DNA of 64,000 bases from Streptomyces sp. SID8374 (GCF_009865135.1 NZ_WWGH01000002.1:1054001-1118000), one strand, 5' to 3'. Counted from the first letter of the stretch, positions 44,370 to 56,616 are shown. Notes: generated by a model not told the origin, from the letters alone. Made by a program: numbers and translations.

Positions 44370-45206
44370 TCAGGCCGCTCGTCCCGCCAGCCACTCCAGG
44401 GCCTCCGCGCCCGCGCCGAGCACGGAGATGTGGCCGTCCGCCTGGCGCACCCGCAGTTCGGCCGTCGGGCAGCGGTCGGCAAGCCAGCGGCTGTGGGCGA
44501 CCGGAGCTATCCGGTCCTGGCCGCCGTGGAGCAGGAGCAGAGGTGCGGTGATCCGCGCGGGGTCGAAGCCCCACGGGGCGACGTACGCGAGGTCGTCGGT
44601 GATCAGGCCGTCCGGGCCGGCCTCCAGGGCGGGCCCCACCACCTGGTCGAACCAGGACCAGTCACCGGCCAGCGCCTCGTGGTCGGCGTCGGTGAACATC
44701 TCCGGGTCGTACCCGGCGCCCGCCTCGTACGCCTCCTTCGCCGCCCGCCCCCCGGCGGCCGCCCGCAGCGAAGCCGCCGAGGACGGCACCATGCCCGCGT
44801 ACCAGTCGAGTCCCTCGGCACCGTACGGCGCGAGTCCCGCGGCCGTCACCACCCCGACGACCCGGTCGGGCAGCAGGGCACCGCAGGCCAACGCGTGCGG
44901 CCCGCCGCCGGAGTGGCCGAGGACGGCGAACCGGTCGGTGCCCAGCGCGTCGGCGACCGCCCGCGCGTCGGCGGCGGCCGATGCCACGTCCCGGCCGGGC
45001 AGCGGGGACGAACCGCCGTAACCGGGACGGTCGTACGAGACCCAGCGGATGCCCAGCCCCTCGGCGGCGGCGAAGAGCGGCGCGGGCGGCGAGCCGATGT
45101 TCGGCGTGCCGTGGTGCCAGAGGACCACGAGTCCGTCGCCGCCGGTGTCGTACACATGGAGCGTGCGGCCGTCCTCCAGCCGCAGATCGCTCTCCCTGAC
45201 CTTCAC
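44370..45206 (-). CDS. Alpha/beta-fold hydrolase
   Basis: The 278-residue cytosolic hydrolase has WHHGTPNIG (oxyanion), SYDRPGYGGS, the nucleophile in LGHSGGGPHAL, an Asp in GGQDRIAP and a His in DGHISVL. GTG at 45206 follows GGAGGGG. It is divergent from a large secreted hydrolase; the substrate is unknown. Confidence 0.85.
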   Translation of the reverse strand: MKVRESDLRLEDGRTLHVYDTGGDGLVVLWHHGTPNIGSPPAPLFAAAEGLGIRWVSYDRPGYGGSSPLPGRDVASAAADARAVADALGTDRFAVLGHSGGGPHALACGALLPDRVVGVVTAAGLAPYGAEGLDWYAGMVPSSAASLRAAAGGRAAKEAYEAGAGYDPEMFTDADHEALAGDWSWFDQVVGPALEAGPDGLITDDLAYVAPWGFDPARITAPLLLLHGGQDRIAPVAHSRWLADRCPTAELRVRQADGHISVLGAGAEALEWLAGRAA

Positions 45207-45401
45207 TCCGCCACCCCTCCGCCCCGCAGAACGCATCCGCCTCACGACCCTACCGACCGCCTACGACAGAGGTCCCGGCGATCACTCCGCCCGCAGAGGC
45301 AACCCACAGGTTCGACTCCCCGTCTCGATCTCCGAGAGCGCGTTCGACCCGGAACAGACCACCGGAACGGACGCGCGGGTGACCAGGGTTGAGGAGGAGC
45401 T

Positions 45402-48191
45402 TTGATACGTGGCCGGAAAGCATGGGCCACCGCGATAGCGGTGCTGACGGTGGCGGGGGTGGCGCCGACGGGGGCGTACGCCGCCCCCGCGCCGCCGGAG
45501 ATACCCGGCGCCACCGCGACACCCCAGCCGGGCGACGCGCTGCCACCCGGCTGGCGCATCGCCGGTGAGAACGGGCGCAGCCACCTGGAGTGGCGGGCGC
45601 CCGAGCCGGTCCCCATGGGCGACGCCCGCGTGGAGTTCCGCGCGAACGGCGAACTCGTGGGCGTACCCGAACCGCAGGGCGACGGCCGGACCTTCCGGCT
45701 CCCCGTCGACGAGGTCCGCACCGCCGATCTCGGTGACCTCGCGGTCGAGGCGGCCGGGCGCCGACTCGACCAGGCCCCGGGCGCGGGCGCGAACCGCAAG
45801 GCCAAGCCGCCCGTCCCGAAGCTCCCGCCCAAGCTGCCCGCGGGGTCCGTCGACCCGGGCAAGGCGGGCAAGTACGCCACCACCACCGGCGAGTACAGCC
45901 TCTCCTCCGTCAAGCTCCCGGGCCTCCCCGCGCCGGTCGAGATGCGCGGAGTCGTCGTCGCCCCGAAGAAGGCACCCGGCAAGCGCCCCATCGCCCTCTT
46001 CCTGCACGGCCGCCACGCCACCTGCTACGTCCCCGGCAAGGACGGGGAGGCCTCCGGCAACTGGCCCTGCGAGAAGGGCAGCAAGCCGATCCCCAGCCAC
46101 CGGGGCTATCTGCGCGACCAGAAGCTGCTGGCCTCCCAGGGGTACGTGACCGTCTCGATCTCCGCCAACGGCATCAACGGCCAGGACTGGAACGCCGAGG
46201 ACGGCGGGGCGCAGGCCCGCTCCTCGCTGATCCGCAACCACCTCGGCCGCTGGGCCGACTGGGCCGCCAAGCCCGCCTCCGCGCCCGCCGCCGTACGCAA
46301 GGGCCCGAAGGCCGACCTGTCCCGGGTGCTCCTCGTCGGGCACTCGCGCGGCGGCGAGGGCGTCAACCGCGCGGTGATGGACAGCCTCTACAAGCCGCCG
46401 GCCGCCCAGGACGGCTACCGTTCCAAGGCCCGCTGGAACATTCGCGGCACCGTCCACATCGGCCCCACCATCTTCGGCCAGAACCCGGTGCCGGACGTCC
46501 CCTCGCTGACGATCCTGCCCGGCTGCGACGGCGACGTCTCCGACCTCCAGGGCCAGGTGTTCACGGACGGCACCCGGGGAGTGAGCCGGGGCAAGGCCCT
46601 GCACAGCTCGGTCTACATGGTCGGCGCCAACCACAACTACTTCAACACCGAGTGGACGCCCGGCCAGGCCAAGGCCCCGGCCGACGACGACTTCTGGCAC
46701 GAGCCCGAGTCGCCGGACCCGCTCTGCTCGCCCGGCGCCGCCGGACGGCTGACCGCCAACCAGCAGCACAAGGCGGGCGCGACCTACATCGCCGCCGCCG
46801 CACGGCTGTTCGTCGGCGGTGACGACCGCGTACGCCAGCTCGTCGACGGCACCGGCCGCCGCGCCCCCTCCGCCGACCCCGCCCGGGTGCTGACCCACGC
46901 GGTCGGCGGCAACCGGAGCGCCGGCTTCCTCCCCGACGACCCGCAGGGCGGGCCCAAGGTCAGCGGCGCCAGGCTGTGCGACGCCGTCGCCCCCGGCCGC
47001 TCCGCCTGCCTGGGCGAGAAGGACCCTGGATCCTCGCCGCACTTCGCCCAGTGGCGCCCCGAGCACGAGGCAGGCCGCCGCGCGGTCGCCCTGGACTGGA
47101 AGAAGCCGGGCACCGTCGCCCGCGTCACCCCGAAGAAGCCGGTCTCGGTCAAGGGCGCGGGGAGCCTCGCGCTCCGCGTCGCCGTACCGCCGAACACCAG
47201 CGGCACCCGCTTCGACGTCCACGTCAAGGACGCCAAGGGCAAGCGGGCCAAGCTGGGCAGCGTCAAGATCGACGGGCTGCCGGGCACCGAGCGCACCACC
47301 TCGTACTGGGCCCAGGAGGTCCGCGTCCCGCTGACCGCCGCGACCCGCGCCAGGCTGAACCTCGCCGCGATCGCCTCCCTGGAGCTGACCCCCAAGTCCT
47401 CCTCCGGCAAGGCGCTGCTGATGGACGCCTGGTCCTGGAAGCCGGGCACCCCCGCGGTGAAGGCCGCAGGACTCGCCCGCGTCGACATCGGCACCCTCAC
47501 GGTCAAGGAGGGCGACTCGGGGTTCCGTACGTACCAGGTGCCCGTCCGCACCACCGGCAAGAACGCGGGCGCGGTCCGGCTGTACGTCGACGACCCGGAG
47601 ACCGGCAAGTCGACCAGCCGGCTGGTCGAGGTCGGCCCCGGCACCGCCGGGATCAAGGTCAAGGTGAAGGTCGAGGGCAACAAGCGCTACGGCTGGGACA
47701 AGACCCACGGGGTCGCGGTCAAGGCGGTCCGCGGCACGGTCGTCGGCTCCGACGCCGGCGGCGTCCTCGCCGAGAACGACGACCCGATGCCGAAGGTGAG
47801 CATCAAGCCGGTGGCCGCCGATGTCACCGAGGGGGAACCGCTGACCTGGCGGATCTCGCTCTCGGAGAAGGCGGACGTCGAGATCTGGACCGTGGCCCAG
47901 CTGCTCCCCGTCCCCGACGGCCGCCCGGAGCTGTCCACGGCCGACGTCGACCAGGAGTGGCTGTCGCAGCTCGTGGAGAAGGTCCCGAACCCGGCGATCC
48001 CGCTCTCGAAGGTCGAGTACGGGACGCTGTGGACGACGGTCGAGGCGGGTCAGAAGTCCGCCGACCTGACCGTCCCGACCGTCCGTGACCAGCTGAAGGA
48101 GCCGGCCGAGTACGTCCGCTTCCAGCTCTCGGACAACGACGACAAGCCGCTGGGCCCGCCCTTCGAGGGCACGGTCCGCGACGCGCCGTAG
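45402..48191 (+). CDS. Large secreted alpha/beta hydrolase with Calx-beta-like repeats
   Basis: The 929-residue protein starts at TTG (45402) four bases after GGAGGA. The signal peptide ends near GAYA (residue 27). A Pro/Lys-rich linker near 130-150 leads to an alpha/beta-hydrolase domain (about 165-480) with LFLHGRHATCY, nucleophile VLLVGHSRGGEG and a likely His in GANHNYF. After a beta-rich region (about 560-685), two Calx-beta-like repeats follow (about 695-780 and 790-920, marked by LTVKEGDSG, LAENDDP and DVTEGEPLTW). It is an extracellular esterase or peptidase-like enzyme of unknown substrate. Confidence 0.82.
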   Translation: MIRGRKAWATAIAVLTVAGVAPTGAYAAPAPPEIPGATATPQPGDALPPGWRIAGENGRSHLEWRAPEPVPMGDARVEFRANGELVGVPEPQGDGRTFRLPVDEVRTADLGDLAVEAAGRRLDQAPGAGANRKAKPPVPKLPPKLPAGSVDPGKAGKYATTTGEYSLSSVKLPGLPAPVEMRGVVVAPKKAPGKRPIALFLHGRHATCYVPGKDGEASGNWPCEKGSKPIPSHRGYLRDQKLLASQGYVTVSISANGINGQDWNAEDGGAQARSSLIRNHLGRWADWAAKPASAPAAVRKGPKADLSRVLLVGHSRGGEGVNRAVMDSLYKPPAAQDGYRSKARWNIRGTVHIGPTIFGQNPVPDVPSLTILPGCDGDVSDLQGQVFTDGTRGVSRGKALHSSVYMVGANHNYFNTEWTPGQAKAPADDDFWHEPESPDPLCSPGAAGRLTANQQHKAGATYIAAAARLFVGGDDRVRQLVDGTGRRAPSADPARVLTHAVGGNRSAGFLPDDPQGGPKVSGARLCDAVAPGRSACLGEKDPGSSPHFAQWRPEHEAGRRAVALDWKKPGTVARVTPKKPVSVKGAGSLALRVAVPPNTSGTRFDVHVKDAKGKRAKLGSVKIDGLPGTERTTSYWAQEVRVPLTAATRARLNLAAIASLELTPKSSSGKALLMDAWSWKPGTPAVKAAGLARVDIGTLTVKEGDSGFRTYQVPVRTTGKNAGAVRLYVDDPETGKSTSRLVEVGPGTAGIKVKVKVEGNKRYGWDKTHGVAVKAVRGTVVGSDAGGVLAENDDPMPKVSIKPVAADVTEGEPLTWRISLSEKADVEIWTVAQLLPVPDGRPELSTADVDQEWLSQLVEKVPNPAIPLSKVEYGTLWTTVEAGQKSADLTVPTVRDQLKEPAEYVRFQLSDNDDKPLGPPFEGTVRDAP

Positions 48192-48209
48192 CCCCGCCCG
48201 GTGCACCAG

Positions 48210-48245
48210 GTCCGGCCCCTCCGCCATCGCGCGGAGGGGCCGGAC
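48210..48245. terminator. Terminator after the large secreted hydrolase
   Basis: Perfect 15-bp arms GTCCGGCCCCTCCGC and GCGGAGGGGCCGGAC with a 6-base loop, 18 bp after the stop codon. Confidence 0.85.
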
Positions 48246-48342
48246 CGCTGTCCGGAGCGGGTGCGCCCATTCTTTACGGCGGCGCGGGTAGGAGCGCACA
48301 AGGGCACCTGGGCATGACCGAGCGGCGGCTATGTACTAGAGT

Positions 48343-48360
48343 TATCTCGACATCGAGATA
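48343..48360. promoter_or_regulatory. Operator palindrome upstream of aconitase (candidate TamR site)
   Basis: TATCTCGACATCGAGATA is an 18-bp palindrome (8+2+8), AT-rich against the background, 152 bp before the aconitase start. In S. coelicolor the MarR-family TamR controls the aconitase gene sacA and senses trans-aconitate-type ligands. I infer this site is TamR's but do not recall its published sequence exactly. Confidence 0.65.
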
Positions 48361-48390
48361 TCTGCCGAGGCGCACCGCAGCCGCCGCCCG

Positions 48391-48420
48391 GTAAGGCATA
48401 CCTAACTAAGCCTTACCTTA
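48391..48420. promoter_or_regulatory. Imperfect iron-box-like repeats before aconitase
   Basis: GGTAAGGCATACCTAA overlaps CTAAGCCTTACCTTAG. Each resembles an iron box but misses several bases of the 19-bp consensus. Iron control of an iron-sulfur enzyme would make sense; the match is too weak to be sure. Confidence 0.35.
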
Positions 48421-48512
48421 GCGGATGGTCGGGGCCGTAGGCGGCACAACGCGGCGCCCGCTGCCAATGAGGCGCGGCGCGGTAGACGCGCACATTGAAG
48501 AAGGAGACTGTC

Positions 48513-51239
<2,727 letters not shown>

Positions 51240-51248
51240 GCAGCAGAG

Positions 51249-51292
51249 CGGAAGGGCCGCACCCCGGGGAGACCCGGGGTGCGGCCCTTCCG
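51249..51292. terminator. Bidirectional terminator between aconitase and the convergent gene
   Basis: A perfect 20-bp inverted repeat (51249-51268 and 51273-51292) closes on GAGA, ten bases past the aconitase stop and 16 bases from the end of the convergent minus-strand gene. Confidence 0.92.
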
Positions 51293-51308
51293 CGTTGCCC
51301 GCCGGCTC

Positions 51309-51926
51309 TCACTCCTCCGAGGAGGGCGTCCGCGAGAGGTCGTTGATCCGGCACGTCGTGCCCTGCGGCACCTCGCCCACCCCCTGGGCCTTCTTCACCG
51401 CGGTCTTGCCGGGGCCGAGACCGAGCACCCCGGCACCCCCTTCCGCGACCCTGACGCCGTTCTTGTCCAGGAACTCCACGCTGATGTAGTAGTCCGCCGG
51501 GCTGGACGACCCGTTCACGACCTTCACATCGGCCGACTGCCACCCGATCTGCGGGTCCCGCGTGCACGCAGTGATCGTGACGTCCTTCTTCACGTCCGGC
51601 TCGGGCGCGACGGGCTCCTCCACCGGCTCCTCGTCTAGAGGCTCTTCCTCCTCGTACTCGTACGGGTCCGAGTACGGCGCGTCCGACCGTGCCGGCGGCA
51701 GCTCCATCGCCTCCGAGACCGAGCCCATCAGCGAGTAGACCAGCGCCACGATCGCCCCCGCCGCCACCAGCCCACCGCCCACGGCGAGCGTCACGATCAG
51801 CCCGGTACGCTGCTTGCCCGGCGGCGGGGCGGGAGCCGCCCAGGGCGACGGCCACGGCGCCCCCACCGGCACCTGGCGCTCCGGCTGCGGCTGTTCGGGC
51901 GGCGGAGGCGGAAAGTTGTCGGACAT
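51309..51926 (-). CDS. Membrane-anchored protein with Pro-rich N-terminus and extracellular domain
   Basis: The 205-residue protein has a Pro-rich cytosolic tail (residues 1-37), one helix (about 42-67), a strongly acidic stalk (EEEEPLDEEPVEEPV) and a C-terminal domain (about 112-200) with a pair of cysteines and VKVVNGSSSPADYYISVEF, similar in layout to FxLYD-type extracellular domains. No enzyme motif. The function is unknown. Confidence 0.8.
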   Translation of the reverse strand: MSDNFPPPPPEQPQPERQVPVGAPWPSPWAAPAPPPGKQRTGLIVTLAVGGGLVAAGAIVALVYSLMGSVSEAMELPPARSDAPYSDPYEYEEEEPLDEEPVEEPVAPEPDVKKDVTITACTRDPQIGWQSADVKVVNGSSSPADYYISVEFLDKNGVRVAEGGAGVLGLGPGKTAVKKAQGVGEVPQGTTCRINDLSRTPSSEE

Positions 51927-52024
51927 GCGGTCCCCCCACGGGAAGTCGGCCAGGTGAGGGACTTACGGTACGTGGCCCCGACCGCACCACCCGCACCACC
52001 CGTACAGAAAGTGAACGGACCTCC

Positions 52025-52645
52025 ATGGGCGAGCTGATCCTCATCCGGCACGGCGAGACCGAGTGGTCCCGCTCCGGGCAGCACACGAGCTGGACCGACC
52101 TCCCCCTGACCGACGCCGGCGAGCGCCAGGCCCGCGCCCTCGTCCCCCTGCTGGCCGACCGGAACATCGGGCTCACCCTCGTCAGCCCCTCGATCCGGGC
52201 CCGCCGCACCGCCGAGCTGGCCGGGCTCCACGCCCCCCGCGTCACCCCCGAGCTGCGGGAATGGGACTACGGCGGCTACGAGGGCATCACCACCCAGGCG
52301 ATCCGCCGCACCCGCCCCTTCTGGAACCTGTGGACCGACGGCGTCGACCCCGGCTCCGACGAGCACCCCGGGGAGAGCCCCGCCGAGGTCGGGCAGCGCG
52401 CCGACCAGGTGCTCGCGGGCGTCCGGTCGGCCGCCGAGGGGATCGGGAACGCGGACATCGCGCTCGTCGCCCACTCGCACTTCCTGCGCGTCCTCACCGC
52501 CCGCTACCTGGGGCTGACCCCCGCCGAGGGGCGCCTCTTCCAGCTCGCCACCGGGGCCGTCTCCCGGCTCGGCACCGAACACGGCCGGCCGGTCGTCGCC
52601 GCCCTCAACGTGGCCCTGCCCGAAGCGCTTCAGGACACCCCCTAG
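52025..52645 (+). CDS. Histidine phosphatase (phosphoglycerate-mutase-like)
   Basis: The 206-residue protein starts with the catalytic LIRHGETEWS motif, has PSIRARRTAEL and ends the active site with VAHSHFLRVL. The ELREWDYGGYEG block is typical of small histidine phosphatases. The substrate may be a sugar or phosphometabolite. It is divergent from the preceding membrane protein. Confidence 0.9.
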   Translation: MGELILIRHGETEWSRSGQHTSWTDLPLTDAGERQARALVPLLADRNIGLTLVSPSIRARRTAELAGLHAPRVTPELREWDYGGYEGITTQAIRRTRPFWNLWTDGVDPGSDEHPGESPAEVGQRADQVLAGVRSAAEGIGNADIALVAHSHFLRVLTARYLGLTPAEGRLFQLATGAVSRLGTEHGRPVVAALNVALPEALQDTP

Positions 52646-52653
52646 AACGCCGA

Positions 52654-52680
52654 CGGCCGGCACCCTAAGGATGCCGGCCG
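52654..52680. terminator. Hairpin between convergent genes
   Basis: CGGCCGGCA (52654-52662) and TGCCGGCCG (52672-52680) around a 9-base loop, between the phosphatase stop and the end of the GH92 gene. Confidence 0.75.
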
Positions 52681-52701
52681 CCCGCGTGGATCACGTACAG
52701 G

Positions 52702-55700
52702 TCAGGAGAGCAGCTCCACCTCCGCCAGCGTCGCCGAACCCGTCAGCACCAGCCGGTACTTCGCGTACGCGCCGGGCTTGCCCACCGAGAACGCCCGGGT
52801 CTGCTTGTCCCAGGCGAAGGACTCGCCGGAGCGGCGGTCGAGGTCCGTCCACTTCTCGCCGTCGGACGAGCCCTGGAGCGTCCAGCCCTTCGGGGCCTTG
52901 TCGGCGGCCGCCGACGTCAGCGTGTACTGGAGCGCCTTGGTGGACGCGGGGACGGGCAGCTCCACCGACCCGACCTCCGCCGAGGTCGCCGAGGTGTTGT
53001 CGAACAGCGCGCCGTCACCCTTCAGCACATCGCCCTTGGGCGCCGGGGCCTTGTCGTCCTGCTGGATGGAGACCGGCGCCGCGTCCTTGCCCGTGCCCCA
53101 GGCCGACGGCTTCGGACCCATGTCGAACTCCAACGTTCCGCCCTTGGCCAGCACGTCGTGGGGGAGCGCGGTGGAGGTCCACTTCTTGCCGTTGACCTTC
53201 ACGCCCTGCACGTAGATGTTCTTGTCGCTGTTCTTCGGCGCCTTCACGGTCAGCTTGCGGCCGTTGTCCATGCGGACGGTGACCTTCTTGAAGAGCGGCG
53301 AGCCGATGGCGTACTCCCCGCTGCCCATCACCAGCGGGTAGAAGCCGAGCGCCGAGAAGAGGTACCAGGCCGACTGCTCGCCGTTGTCCTCGTCGCCGTG
53401 GATGCCCTGCCCGATCTCGCTGCCGACGTAGAGGCGGCCCAGCACCTCGCGGACCTTCTCCTGCGTCTTGTACGGCTGCGAGGCCGCGTTGTACATGTAC
53501 GTGGCGTGGTGGGCGACCTGGTTGCTGTGCCCGTACTGGCCCATCCGTACGTCACGGGCCTCGGTCATCTCGTGGATGACCCCGCCGTAGCTGCCGACGA
53601 ACTCCGGGCCCGCCGTCTCCGGCGTCGAGAAGTACGTGTCCAGCTTCTTGCCGAGCCCCGCGCGGCCGCCGTACAGGTTGGCCAGGCCCCGGCTGTCCTG
53701 CGGGGCGGTGAAGGCGTAGCCCCAGCCGTTGGTCTCGGTGTAGTCGTAGCCCCACACGCGCGGGTCGTACTGGTCCGAGGGGAGGCGCCAGTCGCCGTTG
53801 GGCTTCCTGCCCTGGAAGAAGCCCGCCTTCTCGTCGAAGAGCTTGACGTACTTCTGCGCCCGGTTGAGGAAGTACGCCGACTCCTCCTTGTACCGCGCCT
53901 TCTTCGTCTTCTTGTAAAGCTCCTCGCCCATGCGCGCGATGCCGTAGTCGTTGAGGTAGCCCTCCAGCGACCAGGACAGGCCCTCGTGCGTCGCGGTGTT
54001 GGCGTAACCGGTGAAGACCGAGGTCTCCATGCCCTTGCGGCCGACGCCCGAGGACGGCGGGGCCACCGTGGCGTTCTTGACCGCCGCGTCGTACGCCGCC
54101 TCCGCGTCGAACTTCACGCCCTTGACGTACGCGTCCGCGAAGGCCACGTCCGAGCTGGTGCCGGTCATCAGGTCCGCGTAGCCGGGGGAGGACCAGCGGG
54201 AGGTCCAGCCGCCGTCCTTGTAGTGCTGGACGAAGCCGTCCACCAGCTCGCCGGCCTTCTTCGGGGAGAAGAAGGAGTAGGCGGGCCAGGTCGTGCGGTA
54301 GGTGTCCCAGAAGCCGTTGTTGACGTACACCTTGCCGTCGACGATCTTCGCGCCGGTCTGCGTGGGGGTGTCCGTGCCGGTCGGCTTGGTGAAGGGGCTC
54401 GCGTACTTGTTCTTCCCGTCGACCTTCTCGTGGCCGGAGTTCGGGTAGAGGTAGAGGCGGTAGAGGCTGGAGTAGAGCGTGGTCAGCTGGTCCTCGTTGG
54501 CGCCCTCGACCTCGATCGTCCGCAGGATGTCGTCCCAGGCCGCCTGCGCCCTGCGCTGCACCTTCTCGAAGGAGGTGGACTCCGGGATCTCCATCGCCAG
54601 GTTCTTCTTCGCCTGGTCGACACCGATCAGCGAGGTGGCCAGCCGCAGGTTGACCGTACGGTCCCTGCCCGCGTCGAAGCGGAAGAAGCCCGTGACGTCG
54701 TCACCGCCCCCGCCCTTCAGCTTGCCGCTGTCGGTCACCGGCGCGTCGAAGACGCCGTAGACGAACATGCGGGTGGCGCCGGTGGACAGGCCGCTCTTCA
54801 CGTCCGTGTAGCCGGAGAAGGAGCGGGTCTCGGGATCCAGGGTGAGACCGCCGGCGTTCGACACGTTGTCGAAGACCAGGCTCGCGTCCTTGCCGGGGTA
54901 GGTGAACCGCATCCGGGCCGCGTGGTCGGTCGGCGCGATCTCCGTCTTGAGGCCGTTCTCGAACGTGACGCCGTAGTAGTGCGGCTTCGCGGTCTCGTTC
55001 TCGTGCCGGAACGGCAGCGCGCGGGCCGTGCGGGCGGCGTCCGGGGTGCCGCTCGCGGCCGACGGCATCACCTGGAAGGTCTGCCGGTCGCCCATCCAGG
55101 GGCTCGGCTCATGGCTGGCGCTGAAGGCCTGGAGCGTGGGGAGGTTCTCCTCGTTGTTGCCCCGGTGGTAGTCGTACAGCCAGCTCAGCGAACCGGCGTT
55201 GGTCACCGGCGTCCAGAAGTTGAAGCCATGGGGGACGGCGGTGGCCGGGATGTTGTTGCCGCGCGAGAAGCCGCCGGAGGAGTTGGTGCCGCGCGTGGTC
55301 AGCGCGTAGTCCGACAGATGCGCCTTGCGCTTCTCGGGCGCCTTCGGGGCGATAGCGATGTCGTCGACCCAGCCCTGGAACTTCGCCGGGCCCTTGGGGG
55401 AGTCGTACGCCACCAGGATCCGGTCGACCGTCTTGCCCGCCGCGACCGTGCCGATGCGGGAGGAGACCTTGTTCCACTGGTCGACGTAGAGGCGCTTGGC
55501 ATCCGCCTGGCCCTGCGGGGTCAGCAGCCCGCCGTGGCTGTCGGTCGCCTTCAGCTCGCTCAGGTAGGTGCCGTCGGTGAAGGCGAGGTCCACCGCGATG
55601 TGGGTCGCGGGGTAGTTGAGGTCCGTCTCGCCCATCTGCGGATAGACGAGGTAGGAGAGCTCGGTGTCCTTGGTGACGGCCGTGTTCACATCGAAAATCT

Positions 55701-56574
55701 TGTTGTACGCGTACGCGCGGCCGTCCGGCTTGTGCGTACCCGCGTAACGCAGTGCCTTCTTTCCGGTGAATCCCGCCCCTGCCTTGGCGGTGGGCGAGCC
55801 GGAGGGGCCGCGGTCGGCCTGGCTGCGCATCTCGTCGGGGACGGGCGCGGAGGTGTCACCGTTCGAGAACTGAACGTCGGCGAGCTGGAGGATGTCCGAC
55901 GCGCCGTTGTTGGCGGTGATCTCCAGCCGGAAGTGCCGGTAGGCGGTGTCGGAGGCGAAATCGTACGATTTCGTCTGGTGCCGCTCGGTGAAGGTCTCGC
56001 CCTTGCGGGTGTCGAGGTCGGTCCACTCCTTGCCGTCCGCCGAGCCCTTGAGCGTCCAGTCCTTCGGGTCGCGCGGGGCGTGGTCGTTGGCGGAGGTGAG
56101 CGCGTACGTCACCACCTTCACCGGCTCGTCCAGGTCGAACTCGACCCAGCCGGTCGTCGCGAACGCCAGCCACTTGGAGGCCGGTTCGACATCGACCAGG
56201 TTCTCCTTGACCTCGCCGCCTGCGGTGTTCTCGGCGCTGGCGCGGACATCGGTCACCCGGTCGGTGACATTGCCCGGTATGCCGGTGGAGAAGCCGCCGT
56301 CGACACCCGAGGAGCGCTCCTTGCCGTCCGGTCCTTCCTCTACCGTGTTGCGCCAGTCCGGCTGCTTCTCGTCCGCCTCGAAGGAGGAGCGGAACGTCCG
56401 TTCGCCGGACGGCTTCCAGGGCCCCGTGGACGGGCCGGCGACGGCTGCCGTGGGGGCCGCGAGGGCCAGGGCGAGTGATGCCGCGAGGACGGCGGCCGTG
56501 CGGCTCCGTCTCGTACGGGCGGCGCTGCTGAAGGCTTTTCCAGCGCCATGGTGGAGACCTCGTGGTGGCTGCAT
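52702..56574 (-). CDS. Secreted GH92 alpha-mannosidase with discoidin-like domains
   Basis: The 1290-residue exo-enzyme of glycoside hydrolase family 92 probably removes alpha-1,2- or other alpha-linked mannose. Signal peptide to about residue 46. A discoidin/F5-F8C-like domain spans about 95-240, a linker domain 250-420, then the GH92 catalytic region (about 440-1140) with the typical SNQVAHHATYMY and GDEDNGEQSAWYLFSALG. A second discoidin-like domain closes the protein (about 1190-1290). The ATG at 56574 has GGAGGAA somewhat far upstream. A 12-bp palindrome precedes it. The adjacent NgcEFG importer suggests a joint role in glycan foraging. Confidence 0.92.
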   Translation of the reverse strand: MQPPRGLHHGAGKAFSSAARTRRSRTAAVLAASLALALAAPTAAVAGPSTGPWKPSGERTFRSSFEADEKQPDWRNTVEEGPDGKERSSGVDGGFSTGIPGNVTDRVTDVRASAENTAGGEVKENLVDVEPASKWLAFATTGWVEFDLDEPVKVVTYALTSANDHAPRDPKDWTLKGSADGKEWTDLDTRKGETFTERHQTKSYDFASDTAYRHFRLEITANNGASDILQLADVQFSNGDTSAPVPDEMRSQADRGPSGSPTAKAGAGFTGKKALRYAGTHKPDGRAYAYNKIFDVNTAVTKDTELSYLVYPQMGETDLNYPATHIAVDLAFTDGTYLSELKATDSHGGLLTPQGQADAKRLYVDQWNKVSSRIGTVAAGKTVDRILVAYDSPKGPAKFQGWVDDIAIAPKAPEKRKAHLSDYALTTRGTNSSGGFSRGNNIPATAVPHGFNFWTPVTNAGSLSWLYDYHRGNNEENLPTLQAFSASHEPSPWMGDRQTFQVMPSAASGTPDAARTARALPFRHENETAKPHYYGVTFENGLKTEIAPTDHAARMRFTYPGKDASLVFDNVSNAGGLTLDPETRSFSGYTDVKSGLSTGATRMFVYGVFDAPVTDSGKLKGGGGDDVTGFFRFDAGRDRTVNLRLATSLIGVDQAKKNLAMEIPESTSFEKVQRRAQAAWDDILRTIEVEGANEDQLTTLYSSLYRLYLYPNSGHEKVDGKNKYASPFTKPTGTDTPTQTGAKIVDGKVYVNNGFWDTYRTTWPAYSFFSPKKAGELVDGFVQHYKDGGWTSRWSSPGYADLMTGTSSDVAFADAYVKGVKFDAEAAYDAAVKNATVAPPSSGVGRKGMETSVFTGYANTATHEGLSWSLEGYLNDYGIARMGEELYKKTKKARYKEESAYFLNRAQKYVKLFDEKAGFFQGRKPNGDWRLPSDQYDPRVWGYDYTETNGWGYAFTAPQDSRGLANLYGGRAGLGKKLDTYFSTPETAGPEFVGSYGGVIHEMTEARDVRMGQYGHSNQVAHHATYMYNAASQPYKTQEKVREVLGRLYVGSEIGQGIHGDEDNGEQSAWYLFSALGFYPLVMGSGEYAIGSPLFKKVTVRMDNGRKLTVKAPKNSDKNIYVQGVKVNGKKWTSTALPHDVLAKGGTLEFDMGPKPSAWGTGKDAAPVSIQQDDKAPAPKGDVLKGDGALFDNTSATSAEVGSVELPVPASTKALQYTLTSAAADKAPKGWTLQGSSDGEKWTDLDRRSGESFAWDKQTRAFSVGKPGAYAKYRLVLTGSATLAEVELLS

Positions 56575-56604
56575 ACCGAGCCATTCCTCCCCGGAGCGTG
56601 CTTG

Positions 56605-56616
56605 GACAACGTTGTC
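56605..56616. promoter_or_regulatory. Palindromic operator upstream of GH92
   Basis: GACAACGTTGTC is a perfect 12-bp palindrome with the central CG typical of LacI-family operators, 30 bp before the GH92 start. The half-site GACAACG recurs in the xylF promoter. Confidence 0.6.

Larger units (their letters stand above)
48192..48512. other. Intergenic region: terminator plus aconitase promoter
   Basis: No gene. It contains the hairpin at 48210-48245, the palindrome at 48343-48360 and a partial iron-box-like stretch at 48391-48420, listed separately, then a GAAGGAG ribosome site before the aconitase GTG. Confidence 0.6.

Noticed and set aside
45282..48299. Minus-strand open frame of about 1000 codons across the large secreted hydrolase
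   Set aside because: The plus-strand frame has a signal peptide, ribosome site, catalytic motif and terminator; the antisense one has none.
53158..56478. Antisense open frame of over 1100 codons against the GH92 gene
   Set aside because: It is Arg/Gly/Val-rich with no domain, and arises from the GC-skewed third positions of the real gene on the other strand.
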